DNA of 64,000 bases from Dyella acidiphila (GCF_014863405.1 NZ_JACZZA010000007.1:1-64000), one strand, 5' to 3'. Shown: positions 1-7,468, numbered from the stretch's first letter. Program-made: numbers and translations. The notes: generated by a model from the letters alone, not told the origin.

Positions 1-99
1 AACACGGTTCGGCCGCATAGCGCGTTGAATTATCGGCCACCGGCTCCTGAAGCTGTCCTGCCAGCCATCCAGGATGTACATCTGAAGCTCGCTGCTTAA
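1..99 (+). mobile_element. C-terminal fragment of an IS3-family transposase (cut by the window edge)
   Basis: Frame 1 reads 32 codons and then TAA at 97-99. The peptide contains NTVRPHSALNYRPPAPEA, the well-known C-terminal signature of IS3-family (IS407/IS3-like) OrfB integrases. The rest of the element is left of the window. Positions 100-125 would hold the outer inverted repeat, and they run directly into the stop codon of the leftward gene at 122. The motif is unmistakable. Whether the element is intact outside the window cannot be seen. Confidence 0.85.
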
Positions 100-121
100 A
101 CTAACCCTACATCTGGACCAG

Positions 122-1150
122 TTAGTGCAGGCCACTCACTGATGTCACGTACTTATTCCATAGGCCTCTTTTCTTATCGTCTTCAGCATCAATGTATGTC
201 TCCGATTCGAGCATCCTGAAGTCGTTCAAACTACGCTTTATGAGATAGCTCGCGAGAATGTCCTTCTCGTCCATCGCAATAATAAGATTACCAGAACGAA
301 CCGCGCGCTCCTTCTCACTTAGGTAATGAATAAAGTCGGTAGCAGTGCTCAACTCATCGAGAACTAGGTCGAGCGTAGCTCCATCGAACACATGAACGAA
401 CGTCTTTGATCCATCGAAGCCAGGAACAGTGAAGGGATGTGAAGCAGCGTCATCCACATCCATTTGAAGCCTGCATTTCAATGAGCCGTCCGATTCCCCC
501 TCGCAAGATTCAAAGTATTTGCGCGCAGCCTCGCTGCTGTTGTGAGTGACCGCAACCAAATGAAATACGGGATTTCCCGTACTGATATCAAACGGGAAAG
601 GCTTCTGGCATTTTTCATCAAGGAAGAGACCATTCTCCTTCCTCTGGATGCACATCTTCGCACCGTAAAGCTGCTCTACAGACTTAACAACGGAGCTTTT
701 ATACCACCGCCTCCAGGCCATATCGACATTCGGATCAGCGGGAAATGCAATATTTTTATCCGAAAAAAGAACTATGTGGCCATTAAAATGAAGAAGAAGA
801 TCGACAAGTTCTTTGCCAGTGCCGTTAGCTGAACATCCATCGTCTCGAAAAAGTGAAGAGTACGGCCATAGAGGGCTAAAGATTTGGTCAGCCTTAGCTG
901 ATAGGTATTGCTCTGATGGTGTAGTTCCAGTTTTCTTTACTATCTTTTCAAGCATATCGGCCCCACGGCTCATTGCCAGAATAATTGGCGTATCCCAGGT
1001 ATCACAGCTGATGTTTTTGCTATGCTTTAGCTTTGATCGTCGTGTTGGAACAACACTAAGACGCGCTCTTGCCTCTACATCTCCGCTAAAAGATATTAGA
1101 CGTGAACATTTTTTTTGCACGTCAGATGAGTCAACCCAAAAGACACCCAC
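122..1150 (-). CDS. Unrecognised conserved protein, possibly restriction-nuclease-like; third gene of the ParB-methylase cassette
   Basis: The protein has up to 342 residues and no named family that I can assign. The conserved part seems to begin near residue 76 (TPSEQYL). It includes GKELVDLLLHF (112-122), then a hydrophobic strand ending in LFSDKN (128-133), then W-R-R-W (146-149). E114/D117 followed by a strand ending in K132 recalls the PD-(D/E)XK nuclease core, but a serine sits where the second acidic residue is expected, so the nuclease idea is weak. The start is uncertain. GTG at 1150 has no ribosome site, and a good site (AAGGAG) precedes an ATG at 1181 in another frame. ATG at 955 is a further candidate. 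It lies 44 bases after the methylase and is probably in the same operon. An IS3 remnant abuts its 3' end. Confidence 0.6.
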   Translation of the reverse strand: MGVFWVDSSDVQKKCSRLISFSGDVEARARLSVVPTRRSKLKHSKNISCDTWDTPIILAMSRGADMLEKIVKKTGTTPSEQYLSAKADQIFSPLWPYSSLFRDDGCSANGTGKELVDLLLHFNGHIVLFSDKNIAFPADPNVDMAWRRWYKSSVVKSVEQLYGAKMCIQRKENGLFLDEKCQKPFPFDISTGNPVFHLVAVTHNSSEAARKYFESCEGESDGSLKCRLQMDVDDAASHPFTVPGFDGSKTFVHVFDGATLDLVLDELSTATDFIHYLSEKERAVRSGNLIIAMDEKDILASYLIKRSLNDFRMLESETYIDAEDDKKRGLWNKYVTSVSGLH

Positions 1151-1194
1151 GAAAGTGTCTGTCTTGCATTAGCTGACTCATGAGTGCGTTCTCC

Positions 1195-2106
1195 TTATGC
1201 CGCTCTGCGAGCTCGCAGACGCGCCTTATTTTCAGCAAGAGCGTCATCGATGTAAGGCAGCTCGGAGAACTTAGGAATCCTAAGACTATCCGAGAAAATA
1301 AAAACTTCTCGTCCTTGATATACCCGAGAAGCGTTGTATTGAAGGTCATATAGAAACGACCTTCGCTTCTTGTAGTAGGCAAGAATTTCGGGCGCACTGT
1401 CGTAGGACACCATCCAGTTGTGGCCCACCTTTGTTTGAATATATTTGGCGATACGCTCGTGATCATCTGGCTCATATGAGTTGAGGTACAGACGACTTGC
1501 CTTTTCAAAATACGGAGGGTCGCAATAAACCAGCGTGTCTTCTGGAAGACCACCTACATGGTCAGTCATGAAACGCTCGGCATCCCAATTTTTAATGACA
1601 ATGGCTGACTTTCGGTCTGCAATCGTTTCAATACGGCGAATAAGTTCATTCCTCGTGAAGCGAGCATCCATTTTCCAATCGCCAGTTTGGTCAAGCCCTC
1701 CAATCACCCCACCTGAAAGGACGCCAGACCGGTTGCAGCGATTGAGGAAAAACGCGCTGTATCCAACCTCAAGAAGAGTATGATTTTTCGGACTCCTAAC
1801 AATGTCGCGGCGTCTTTTCCACTCTTCCACTGTCATGGACGCGGAAGAAATCATCGCGTTCAAGGCATCTGTTTCTTTCAACACAGAACGCCAGAAAGCG
1901 TAGATGGGTAAGGCAGAATCATTAAGATGAATCTTGCGCACGTACTTGCGCAAAAGAAGCTCCAGAGCCACGCCAGCACCACCGGCATAAGGCTCCGCAT
2001 ATTCGCCACCAATCAGGTCGTTGGCTTCGAGTACCTCGATGACAAATGGCGTCAGTTTTTGCTTCCCGCCTGGGTACCTGAGCGGGGTGTGATATCGGGC
2101 TGACAT
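1195..2106 (-). CDS. Dam-type (D12 class) DNA adenine-N6 methyltransferase
   Basis: The protein has 303 residues. It shows the ordered motifs of the D12 family: RYPGGK (10-15) and the S-adenosylmethionine motif AEPYAGGAG (37-45). These are followed by FFLNRCNRSGV (119-129) and the catalytic DPPY (196-199). Dam and related enzymes transfer a methyl group to N6 of adenine, usually in GATC; the target here is unknown. The ATG at 2106 has an AGGAG site six bases upstream. It starts 10 bases after the ParB-like gene, so the two are probably translationally coupled. Location in an island beside unrecognised partners suggests a modification or self-marking role rather than housekeeping Dam. Confidence 0.88.
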   Translation of the reverse strand: MSARYHTPLRYPGGKQKLTPFVIEVLEANDLIGGEYAEPYAGGAGVALELLLRKYVRKIHLNDSALPIYAFWRSVLKETDALNAMISSASMTVEEWKRRRDIVRSPKNHTLLEVGYSAFFLNRCNRSGVLSGGVIGGLDQTGDWKMDARFTRNELIRRIETIADRKSAIVIKNWDAERFMTDHVGGLPEDTLVYCDPPYFEKASRLYLNSYEPDDHERIAKYIQTKVGHNWMVSYDSAPEILAYYKKRRSFLYDLQYNASRVYQGREVFIFSDSLRIPKFSELPYIDDALAENKARLRARRAA

Positions 2107-2116
2107 GTTCGGCTCC

Positions 2117-3541
2117 TCAGTTCATTTCTTCGAGGAGCGGGAAAATATTTCCAAACAGAACCACGATATCTCCAACCTGAAGTGAGAACTTCGGATTGTG
2201 CACCAGTTGATTCATTGATGTAACTGACAAAATTCCATCGTGGCGGCCGAGCTCAGTCATGGCCCCATGGAGTCGCTTGAGAGCCTCCTTATCCTTCTTA
2301 TCATTTGTCAGGTGCTTTGTAATATCCCGCAAGACATCGACGAGTGGTCTGTCTCGACCGTCTTTTCCAATGACAGTCAAGCCATCGGCCTTATGGTCTA
2401 TGCAATACGCTTTGGCCGAGACTTCGAACATACTCCGCAGAAGAAAGCAGAAGGCAATCGGGTTCTTGTCTAGACTGAGTACTCGGAGTTCCTCTTGGAG
2501 AGAGACAACCTTTTCTCGGTTTTTGCCTCGGGGACTGAACGCTCGAAGGGTTCGAGCAACACGACGGGGGTCGTCCATTGCGACCGCTTTTGGCCCTTTC
2601 CCATTTCCAGGAGTGCCAGTGGCGCCCGTACCATCTCCCTTGCTACCAGTTCCACCTGACGCGCTTCCACTGGAACCTGAGGTGCTCCCCGATTTACTAC
2701 TAGTGGACCCACTGGAAGAGGCTCCAGAGGTACCTTGGCCAGGGAGTTGAGGGATGCCGTAATCCGAGGCGAAATCTGTCTTTCGTATAGCTTCAAAGCC
2801 TAGCTCTTGTTGGCCGATATCTTTAATGATTTCTTCGAGTTCAGGTCGATTTTTAACCCTTGGATAAGACTTAGCCAATTCGGGACTATTGGTACAACCA
2901 AGGCGAACAGCGACCTTCTTCATCGCTTCTTCCAGGACTGTAATTGGAAAATCACCAGCCCAACGTTGCGCTTGTTGCTCTGTCCTGTTTTTGCCTTTTT
3001 GCAGATATTTCTCAAGGAGGTCAAGGGCTGGCTCTGAAGCTCCATTCTCCTCTCGGTTATGACGAGCCCTGGCCACGGGCGTCCACTTGTCACGACCAGC
3101 TTTTTCACCCTTGCCATGGGTGAGGCTTCGGATGCGGTTGACTACATCGCTTTCACTAAGCTCATAGATAGCAGTTGGAACGGATGAGTTCGCCTTCTTC
3201 CATTCCTTAGAAATGGATTCGATGGCGGTCAAAATATTCGTTGGGACCGATAGGCCCTCTGTCGAAATCAGCCCGTGAACGAGCTTCAGGACAGAAATGC
3301 GTCGATTACCCTCTTTAACTGTGAGGCCAGCCCTCGGGCCTGTCCCATCCTTCTGCACAAGGATGTTTTCCGTTGGAAGATAACCATCGTCAAGCAGGCT
3401 CTGTGCCAGTGCCCAAAACCAGTCCGGGTTGGTAGCAATGATAGCCTCGACAGCACTGCGCTCGTTTGGCTGGTGCAAAGTTCTGTAATTACTTAAATCC
3501 AGCTTTAACTGCTTGACTGGTGTAAGTGCGGTAACTGGCAT
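2117..3541 (-). CDS. ParB/Srx-like N-terminal domain protein with Ser/Gly linker and unknown C-terminal domain
   Basis: The protein has 474 residues. The first ~95 residues look like a ParB/sulfiredoxin-fold domain, with EGNRRISVLK (77-86) at the place of the ParB 'GERR' box. Residues ~100-265 are helical. Residues ~266-319 are a low-complexity Ser/Gly/Thr linker. The C-terminal ~150 residues contain FCFLLRSMFEVSAKAYC and end in VLFGNIFPLLEEMN; I recognise no family there. The ATG at 3541 has a GAGGG site. It is first in a minus-strand operon with the methylase and the nuclease-like gene. There is no ParA partner, so plasmid-type partition is unlikely. ParB-fold domains are also found as NTPase or nuclease modules in DNA-modification loci. 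Confidence 0.7.
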   Translation of the reverse strand: MPVTALTPVKQLKLDLSNYRTLHQPNERSAVEAIIATNPDWFWALAQSLLDDGYLPTENILVQKDGTGPRAGLTVKEGNRRISVLKLVHGLISTEGLSVPTNILTAIESISKEWKKANSSVPTAIYELSESDVVNRIRSLTHGKGEKAGRDKWTPVARARHNREENGASEPALDLLEKYLQKGKNRTEQQAQRWAGDFPITVLEEAMKKVAVRLGCTNSPELAKSYPRVKNRPELEEIIKDIGQQELGFEAIRKTDFASDYGIPQLPGQGTSGASSSGSTSSKSGSTSGSSGSASGGTGSKGDGTGATGTPGNGKGPKAVAMDDPRRVARTLRAFSPRGKNREKVVSLQEELRVLSLDKNPIAFCFLLRSMFEVSAKAYCIDHKADGLTVIGKDGRDRPLVDVLRDITKHLTNDKKDKEALKRLHGAMTELGRHDGILSVTSMNQLVHNPKFSLQVGDIVVLFGNIFPLLEEMN

Positions 3542-3580
3542 TTCCCTACCCTCTTGGTTACTTAACTTTACAAAACCATC

Positions 3581-3608
3581 TTGACAAAAGAACTCTTATT
3601 GATACAAC
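3581..3608 (+). promoter_or_regulatory. Candidate sigma-70 promoter for the 38-residue peptide gene
   Basis: A perfect -35 box TTGACA (3581-3586) is followed after 16 bases by TACAAC (3603-3608), four of six matches to TATAAT. The predicted start point falls near 3615, about 26 bases before the ATG at 3641. It lies in the 99-base AT-rich gap that also holds the divergent start of the ParB-like operon. No experimental support. Confidence 0.45.
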
Positions 3609-3640
3609 TAATTAAAATTTATACTTTAGGAAATATATTT

Positions 3641-3757
3641 ATGAGATCGAAATTTAAAGAAATCCTAATAAATTTAGTAGCAAACGTCACTATATTGACA
3701 ATACTTATTCTGACAGCACTTACTATTTCTTTACTAAAAAAACATTCCATTATCTAA
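3641..3757 (+). CDS. 38-residue single-span membrane peptide
   Basis: ATG at 3641 opens a 38-codon frame ending at TAA 3755-3757. An AGGA ribosome site (3628-3631) lies nine bases upstream and a TTGACA promoter lies further up. The peptide is MRSKFKEI, then about 24 hydrophobic residues (residues 8-32), then a basic tail KKHSII. This gives a positively charged N-terminus, one transmembrane helix and a lysine pair. It is divergent from the ParB-like operon, and its last 24 bases overlap the 3' end of the facing membrane-protein gene. The layout resembles small hydrophobic toxins of type I toxin-antitoxin loci or other membrane-acting peptides, but no family is recognised. Function is unknown. 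Confidence 0.5.
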   Translation: MRSKFKEILINLVANVTILTILILTALTISLLKKHSII

Positions 3758-4273
3758 GTTTAATCTTAGAAAGAAGAGGAACCACCCAAGAAAAAATGGA
3801 AATATTAAATCTCTTATGAATGCTTTTTTGCCGAAAAAATAAATGATATAACCAAACCCTATGAGCATAAGGAAAGCCACAAAAGCCTTGCCGTTGCTTA
3901 CAATAACTTTGTCATGAACCCGATTATAAGATAGCGTTACCACCAAAATAAATGGACCAGCTATGTAAAAAAATCTTACCAGCTCCGACAATGTTTCCAT
4001 AAATAGTCTTTCTAGCTTTAGAAGCCAATATATGGCCATAACGAGGACTGACCAAACCAATAAAACTGCAAACACATTTATATCAAGAACACTTATAAGA
4101 AAAGCATTTATTGAATCCATAACCTTTGTAGAATCGTCCCACCAATGCAATTTGAAAAATAAAATATATATAGCCCCACCAAGTGCCCAAAAAATGAAGT
4201 TAGATAAGATTTTAAGTCCATGCTCACCTATCTCTTCTAAGTTATTGTGGGTCACCTGGTTGTGCTGAGACAT
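3734..4273 (-). CDS. Multi-pass inner-membrane protein of unknown function
   Basis: The protein has 179 residues and a soluble N-terminus of about 25 residues. About five hydrophobic helices follow, roughly at 26-46, 58-78, 80-95, 102-118 and 127-170. I recognise no domain. The start is ATG 4273, because AGGTGG sits five bases before it; a GTG nine bases further upstream overlaps that site and is less likely. This is among the most AT-rich coding sequence in the window, which fits recent transfer. It converges on and overlaps the small peptide gene at 3641-3757. Confidence 0.7.
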   Translation of the reverse strand: MSQHNQVTHNNLEEIGEHGLKILSNFIFWALGGAIYILFFKLHWWDDSTKVMDSINAFLISVLDINVFAVLLVWSVLVMAIYWLLKLERLFMETLSELVRFFYIAGPFILVVTLSYNRVHDKVIVSNGKAFVAFLMLIGFGYIIYFFGKKAFIRDLIFPFFLGWFLFFLRLNLDNGMFF

Positions 4274-4871
4274 GATTACCACCTATATGAAAGATCCACT
4301 TTTGTGGGATTTGAAAAATATTTTGCGTCTCCTTTAACCATGACGCTCGCCATCAAATCCGCACCCTTTTCAAACAATAGCTTTTGTGAAACCAAACAAT
4401 TTTCGAACGTCAATACACGAACACCCCTGATGTCCCCATCAAGGTGTTGGCATGCCTAAGTTGGTAGTCCCCTATCACGCTCACAGCCCCCTGTATGCGT
4501 GTATGGCCGTATTCCTGGCCGGTCCTTAGATTGTCACTGCCCAGGCCTCTTTATGAGACCCTCGTCACATAGTTGACCATTTCAGGGCGTGAAGGAAATG
4601 TGATCCTAGGCGGTTCAAGCTGAGCCAGGACACGGAGTTATGGTGAGGTCGTAAGGAGCATCCACCGGTGCAAGAAAACGCACCTACAGTCTGGACGAAT
4701 TTCTCAGCCGGGTTCTGTATTACAGGGTTGATGACAGGCCGGTGGTATCCACCCATGCGTCAGTCAAGATAGGACATGTGAGGTTCGAATCCCCACGGGG
4801 ATTCGAACCTGCGGAAGGCTCTTGCTTGCACCAGGTAGCGTCCTATCACTGCCATGAGATTATCCAATCGT
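4274..4871. other. 598-base island stretch without a recognisable gene
   Basis: The first ~170 bases are AT-rich and must include the promoter of the leftward membrane gene. From about 4440 the composition changes to near 50-55% GC. I see no convincing coding frame; the short frames present have no ribosome sites or family features. The stretch contains a 30-base palindrome made of tRNA T-arm-like sequence at 4781-4810. Next to it (4795-4860) the minus strand looks faintly like a decayed tRNA, but no cloverleaf can be folded. Confidence 0.6.
4781..4810. repeat. 30-base palindrome built from two facing tRNA T-arm-like sequences
   Basis: Two perfect 14-base arms, AGGTTCGAATCCCC and its reverse complement, are separated by two bases. 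GGTTCGAATCC is the conserved T-arm core of tRNAs. The right arm and its flank (4796-4818) also resemble the 3' part of tRNA-Ser at 7390-7413. It could be a remnant of a recombination or attachment event, or a cruciform-forming site. No U tract follows, so it is not a standard terminator. Confidence 0.6.
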
Positions 4872-5840
4872 TCAGCAGACAACTAATTGGTCATAAGTAT
4901 ATTTTGGCGGCCCTTTTAGCACCCACTTCCCACCGTTATCGTATCGATTGGGCTCATAGGCTAAACAATAACCAGCCTGACGCCTTTGCTTTAAAAAATC
5001 TATGTATTCAAGATATCCATAAGCCCATAAAATTGTTTTCCGCTCTGAAATGCTTTTCCACGCATCTTGGGAAAGATGCGTATCTCTTGATATCTCGTAA
5101 ACGTGTCCTTTTTCGACGATTCTGGATGAGACTTCGTCGATGACACTGGCCATCGGATAGGTCGGTTCAAGTGGGAGTGCCTGATCAATTTGCGTTAGCA
5201 AAGAGTGCGAGGAGATGATTGCTGGCGTCCTACCATGATTCCCGAGATTTATGGTTAGAGTTCCTTTCATTTTCGAAATGGTTACGTTTTCGATTACAAA
5301 AATCGGCAACTCCAAAGCTATTGCGACTTCGGACGCGCGCTTTGCAAGTGCAATTGATGTTTTCAAGTCCTCGCCTTGCTGATTCGATATCTTCCGAAGA
5401 CGCCTGGTTTCCAACCATAAGTAACCACTAGAGAGCGCAAGGAAAAACGTAAAGACTGCGACAAGCCCATTAAATACAACAAGCAAAGAATCTTCCCTTT
5501 CTTTCTTTTCTTTCTCTCGCATGTCTTGAGCTATCTCATCCTTAGATTTCGGTGGAGATAAATCAATTACGTAGAGAGGCGAAGACACCGAGCCCAAAGA
5601 GGTTTGTTTAGGGTCACCACCCCAACAACTCTGCGAAAGACTCCAAACAGGTGAAAATGAAGTACATAGCGAATCTGCTTTGGTGTTTGCAAAACTGACT
5701 GAGACGCACAAAAAGTACAAACACGTCAACATAGACAAAGTAGCCCAGCATCCAAGACTCTTCGACTGGCAAACCCACCTCCAGTTAAAAACAGAAAAAG
5801 TTCCGGCGCTTGCTGGCCTTGAATCGAATTGTATTTTCAT
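4872..5840 (-). CDS. Membrane-anchored hypothetical protein with cytoplasmic or periplasmic C-terminal domain
   Basis: The protein has 322 residues. There is a hydrophobic segment near residues 29-51 (signal anchor or signal peptide) and a charged KSKDEIAQDMREKEKKERED stretch. A second transmembrane helix at about 119-142 (VVFNGLVAVFTFFLALSSGY) is followed by a short coiled segment. The C-terminal half looks like the soluble domain found in many island and phage membrane proteins of this layout; no enzyme motif is visible. It is the gene nearest the integrase, ends opposite to the tRNA, and has the biased AT-rich codon use of the island. Confidence 0.6.
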   Translation of the reverse strand: MKIQFDSRPASAGTFSVFNWRWVCQSKSLGCWATLSMLTCLYFLCVSVSFANTKADSLCTSFSPVWSLSQSCWGGDPKQTSLGSVSSPLYVIDLSPPKSKDEIAQDMREKEKKEREDSLLVVFNGLVAVFTFFLALSSGYLWLETRRLRKISNQQGEDLKTSIALAKRASEVAIALELPIFVIENVTISKMKGTLTINLGNHGRTPAIISSHSLLTQIDQALPLEPTYPMASVIDEVSSRIVEKGHVYEISRDTHLSQDAWKSISERKTILWAYGYLEYIDFLKQRRQAGYCLAYEPNRYDNGGKWVLKGPPKYTYDQLVVC

Positions 5841-5859
5841 CGGTACGTAACCTTTGAAT

Positions 5860-7293
5860 TTACGAATCTGACTTCCAATTCAACTTCTTCACCGCATCCA
5901 ACAGTTCTTTCATGGTCGGTGCCCTGCTGTAAGCAGCATGATGTTCATCGTCTAACTCATGTCCAACATACGCAGCACGAAGTTCCGCAGGGACACCCAA
6001 GGTTTGCAGACCTTGAACAACAGACTTTCGAAGTGAGTGAAAACCGAACTTTCCTTTCTCTGGTTTTCCAACAACTGCCAGCACATGACGACTAAAGGCC
6101 TTTGATAGCCAGTTCCCCATGCCGTTCACACCATTCGTTTTCACGCTTGGGAAAAGGCGCGTCTCCCCTGCTTTACGCAAAGCGTCAACCCGTTTGAGAA
6201 GACCAAGCTTTATCAGTGCAGGATGGACGGGAATGGTTCGGATACTGACGTCAGATTTGACGGACTGACCTTCCGACTCATCACAGATGCGTATACATGG
6301 AATCCCATCGACTTCTACAAAATCAGCCAAGGTAAGCTGACCCACTTCGGCAACTCTTGCGCCTGTATAGAGGCCAACCCAGGCGCCCCAGCGGGCCGAC
6401 TCACTGAGTCCATCTTCCATCGCCTTGTGGTCAAACAAGGCTTGAACTTGTGTTGTTGAAAATGGCTTAAATCCAAGGGAGCGGCGCTGACGTTTCTCGC
6501 GTGTTCCATACACCACCTGCCCAGCAGCAGGATTTTCATCTTTCGAAAATGGTGGGTAATACCCACGCGCCTTGGCCCAGTCGAAAAATCCGCGCAAGTA
6601 AGAAAGCTTGTTGACGATGGTCGGAGTTTCAAGCTTGCTTGCCCGAAGTGCTTGCACCCAATTGCCTACATCAATGCGCTGAGCATCCTTCAACGCATTC
6701 TTCTCACCATAGTGTTTAGCGAACCCTTCAACCGCCGTTGTTTTGATTTTAAACGTCTTGGTCTTGGTCGAAGACTTGATTTCAGCCAGCCATTGCGTCA
6801 CCGCCTTGCCGATGGCAATGCTGGGAATGGAAGACGAAGGATTAGCAAGAGTCTTTGCAGAAGCAGCTTGAGCTTGAAGGACGATACGTTGCGCCTCGGC
6901 CTTGATAGCTTCCTGATGGAACGGCTCTTTCACCAGAGGACCGATGTGGTCCACAGCATCCATGGCAAAGTCATGGTCTTCTTTGCCGTTCGCTTCGATT
7001 TCGACAGTCCCATCGGGTTTGACAATAACCCGATAACCCAAGGCAATCGCCTTGGCGATTTCATCAACCGTTGGAATGCCATCCATAGCCACACTCAGCC
7101 CCCTGACTGTGAAGGCTTGAGCATACGCTTGGACCAATGCCAAAGCACGTCTTTGAGCTGTGAAAAGGTCGCGTGTCTGTAGGCTTCTTTTGACTTCCAC
7201 CTTGCCCAATTTTTGAGCACTGTGGGCGGGAATACGTTGGCGAAAATGCCAGATGCCAGACGGCGCACGCTGAAGGTAGTTTGGGATACGCAT
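5860..7293 (-). CDS. Tyrosine recombinase / island integrase
   Basis: The protein has 477 residues. The N-terminal ~65 residues (NYLQRAPSGIWHFRQRIP) match the short domain common to phage-like integrases of this type, and residues ~160-245 form a SAM-like core-binding domain. The catalytic part carries R313 in LYTGARVAEV, H419 and R422 in FHSLRK, H445 in YVGHE and the nucleophile Y455 in HHAAYSR, so all key residues are present and the enzyme should be active. It lies 85 bases from tRNA-Ser, reads away from it, and most likely integrates the island at the tRNA 3' end. Confidence 0.93.
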   Translation of the reverse strand: MRIPNYLQRAPSGIWHFRQRIPAHSAQKLGKVEVKRSLQTRDLFTAQRRALALVQAYAQAFTVRGLSVAMDGIPTVDEIAKAIALGYRVIVKPDGTVEIEANGKEDHDFAMDAVDHIGPLVKEPFHQEAIKAEAQRIVLQAQAASAKTLANPSSSIPSIAIGKAVTQWLAEIKSSTKTKTFKIKTTAVEGFAKHYGEKNALKDAQRIDVGNWVQALRASKLETPTIVNKLSYLRGFFDWAKARGYYPPFSKDENPAAGQVVYGTREKRQRRSLGFKPFSTTQVQALFDHKAMEDGLSESARWGAWVGLYTGARVAEVGQLTLADFVEVDGIPCIRICDESEGQSVKSDVSIRTIPVHPALIKLGLLKRVDALRKAGETRLFPSVKTNGVNGMGNWLSKAFSRHVLAVVGKPEKGKFGFHSLRKSVVQGLQTLGVPAELRAAYVGHELDDEHHAAYSRAPTMKELLDAVKKLNWKSDS

Positions 7294-7344
7294 CTCGGTC
7301 TCTGTGTACCGATTTGTGTACCGACAGACTTTTCGCCAGACAAC

Positions 7345-7366
7345 AAAAAACCCTGTAAAAACAGGG
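7345..7366 (-). terminator. Rho-independent terminator of tRNA-Ser
   Basis: On the minus strand a CCCTGT / ACAGGG stem with a four-base loop is followed by six T residues, starting 13 bases after the tRNA CCA end. It would stop leftward transcription from tRNA-Ser before it enters the integrase. Confidence 0.8.
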
Positions 7367-7378
7367 CCTTTGCGTTAC

Positions 7379-7468
7379 TGGCGGAGAGAGTGGGATTCGA
7401 ACCCACGGTAGGCTTACACCTACGGCAGTTTTCAAGACTGCTGCCTTAAACCACTCGGCCATCTCTCC
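7379..7468 (-). tRNA. tRNA-Ser (anticodon UGA)
   Basis: The minus strand starts GGAGAGATGGCCGAGTGG, typical of serine tRNAs. The anticodon loop is CTTGAAA with anticodon TGA (reads UCA). A long variable arm (CGTAGGTGTAAGCCTACCG) follows, then T-arm GGTTCGAATCC. The acceptor strand TCTCTCC pairs with the 5' end, the discriminator base is G, and CCA is encoded. It follows serS and a small membrane gene in the same direction. Its 3' end is the probable island attachment site. Confidence 0.96.

Larger units (their letters stand above)
1..7381. mobile_element. Integrase-proximal part of an integrative island inserted at tRNA-Ser
   Basis: The block runs from the window edge to the 3' end of tRNA-Ser(UGA). 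It is clearly AT-richer than the rest of the window, has different codon use, and carries a tyrosine recombinase next to the tRNA, an IS3 transposase remnant, a DNA methyltransferase, a ParB-like protein and several unrecognised genes. Housekeeping genes begin immediately on the other side of the tRNA. The far end and its att repeat lie outside the window, so total size is unknown. The island call is an inference from composition, integrase and tRNA adjacency. Confidence 0.75.

Noticed and set aside
542-832. Plus-strand frame of 96 codons inside the island
   Set aside because: Antisense to the nuclease-like gene, no ribosome site, no family.
122-1150. Calling the third cassette protein a PD-(D/E)XK nuclease
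   Set aside because: The strand pattern is suggestive but the second acidic residue is a serine, so I keep it as unrecognised.
4783-4870. Possible tRNA on the minus strand
   Set aside because: A T-arm-like and a D-arm-like segment can be seen, but the T stem mismatches and neither anticodon nor acceptor stems form. At best a remnant.
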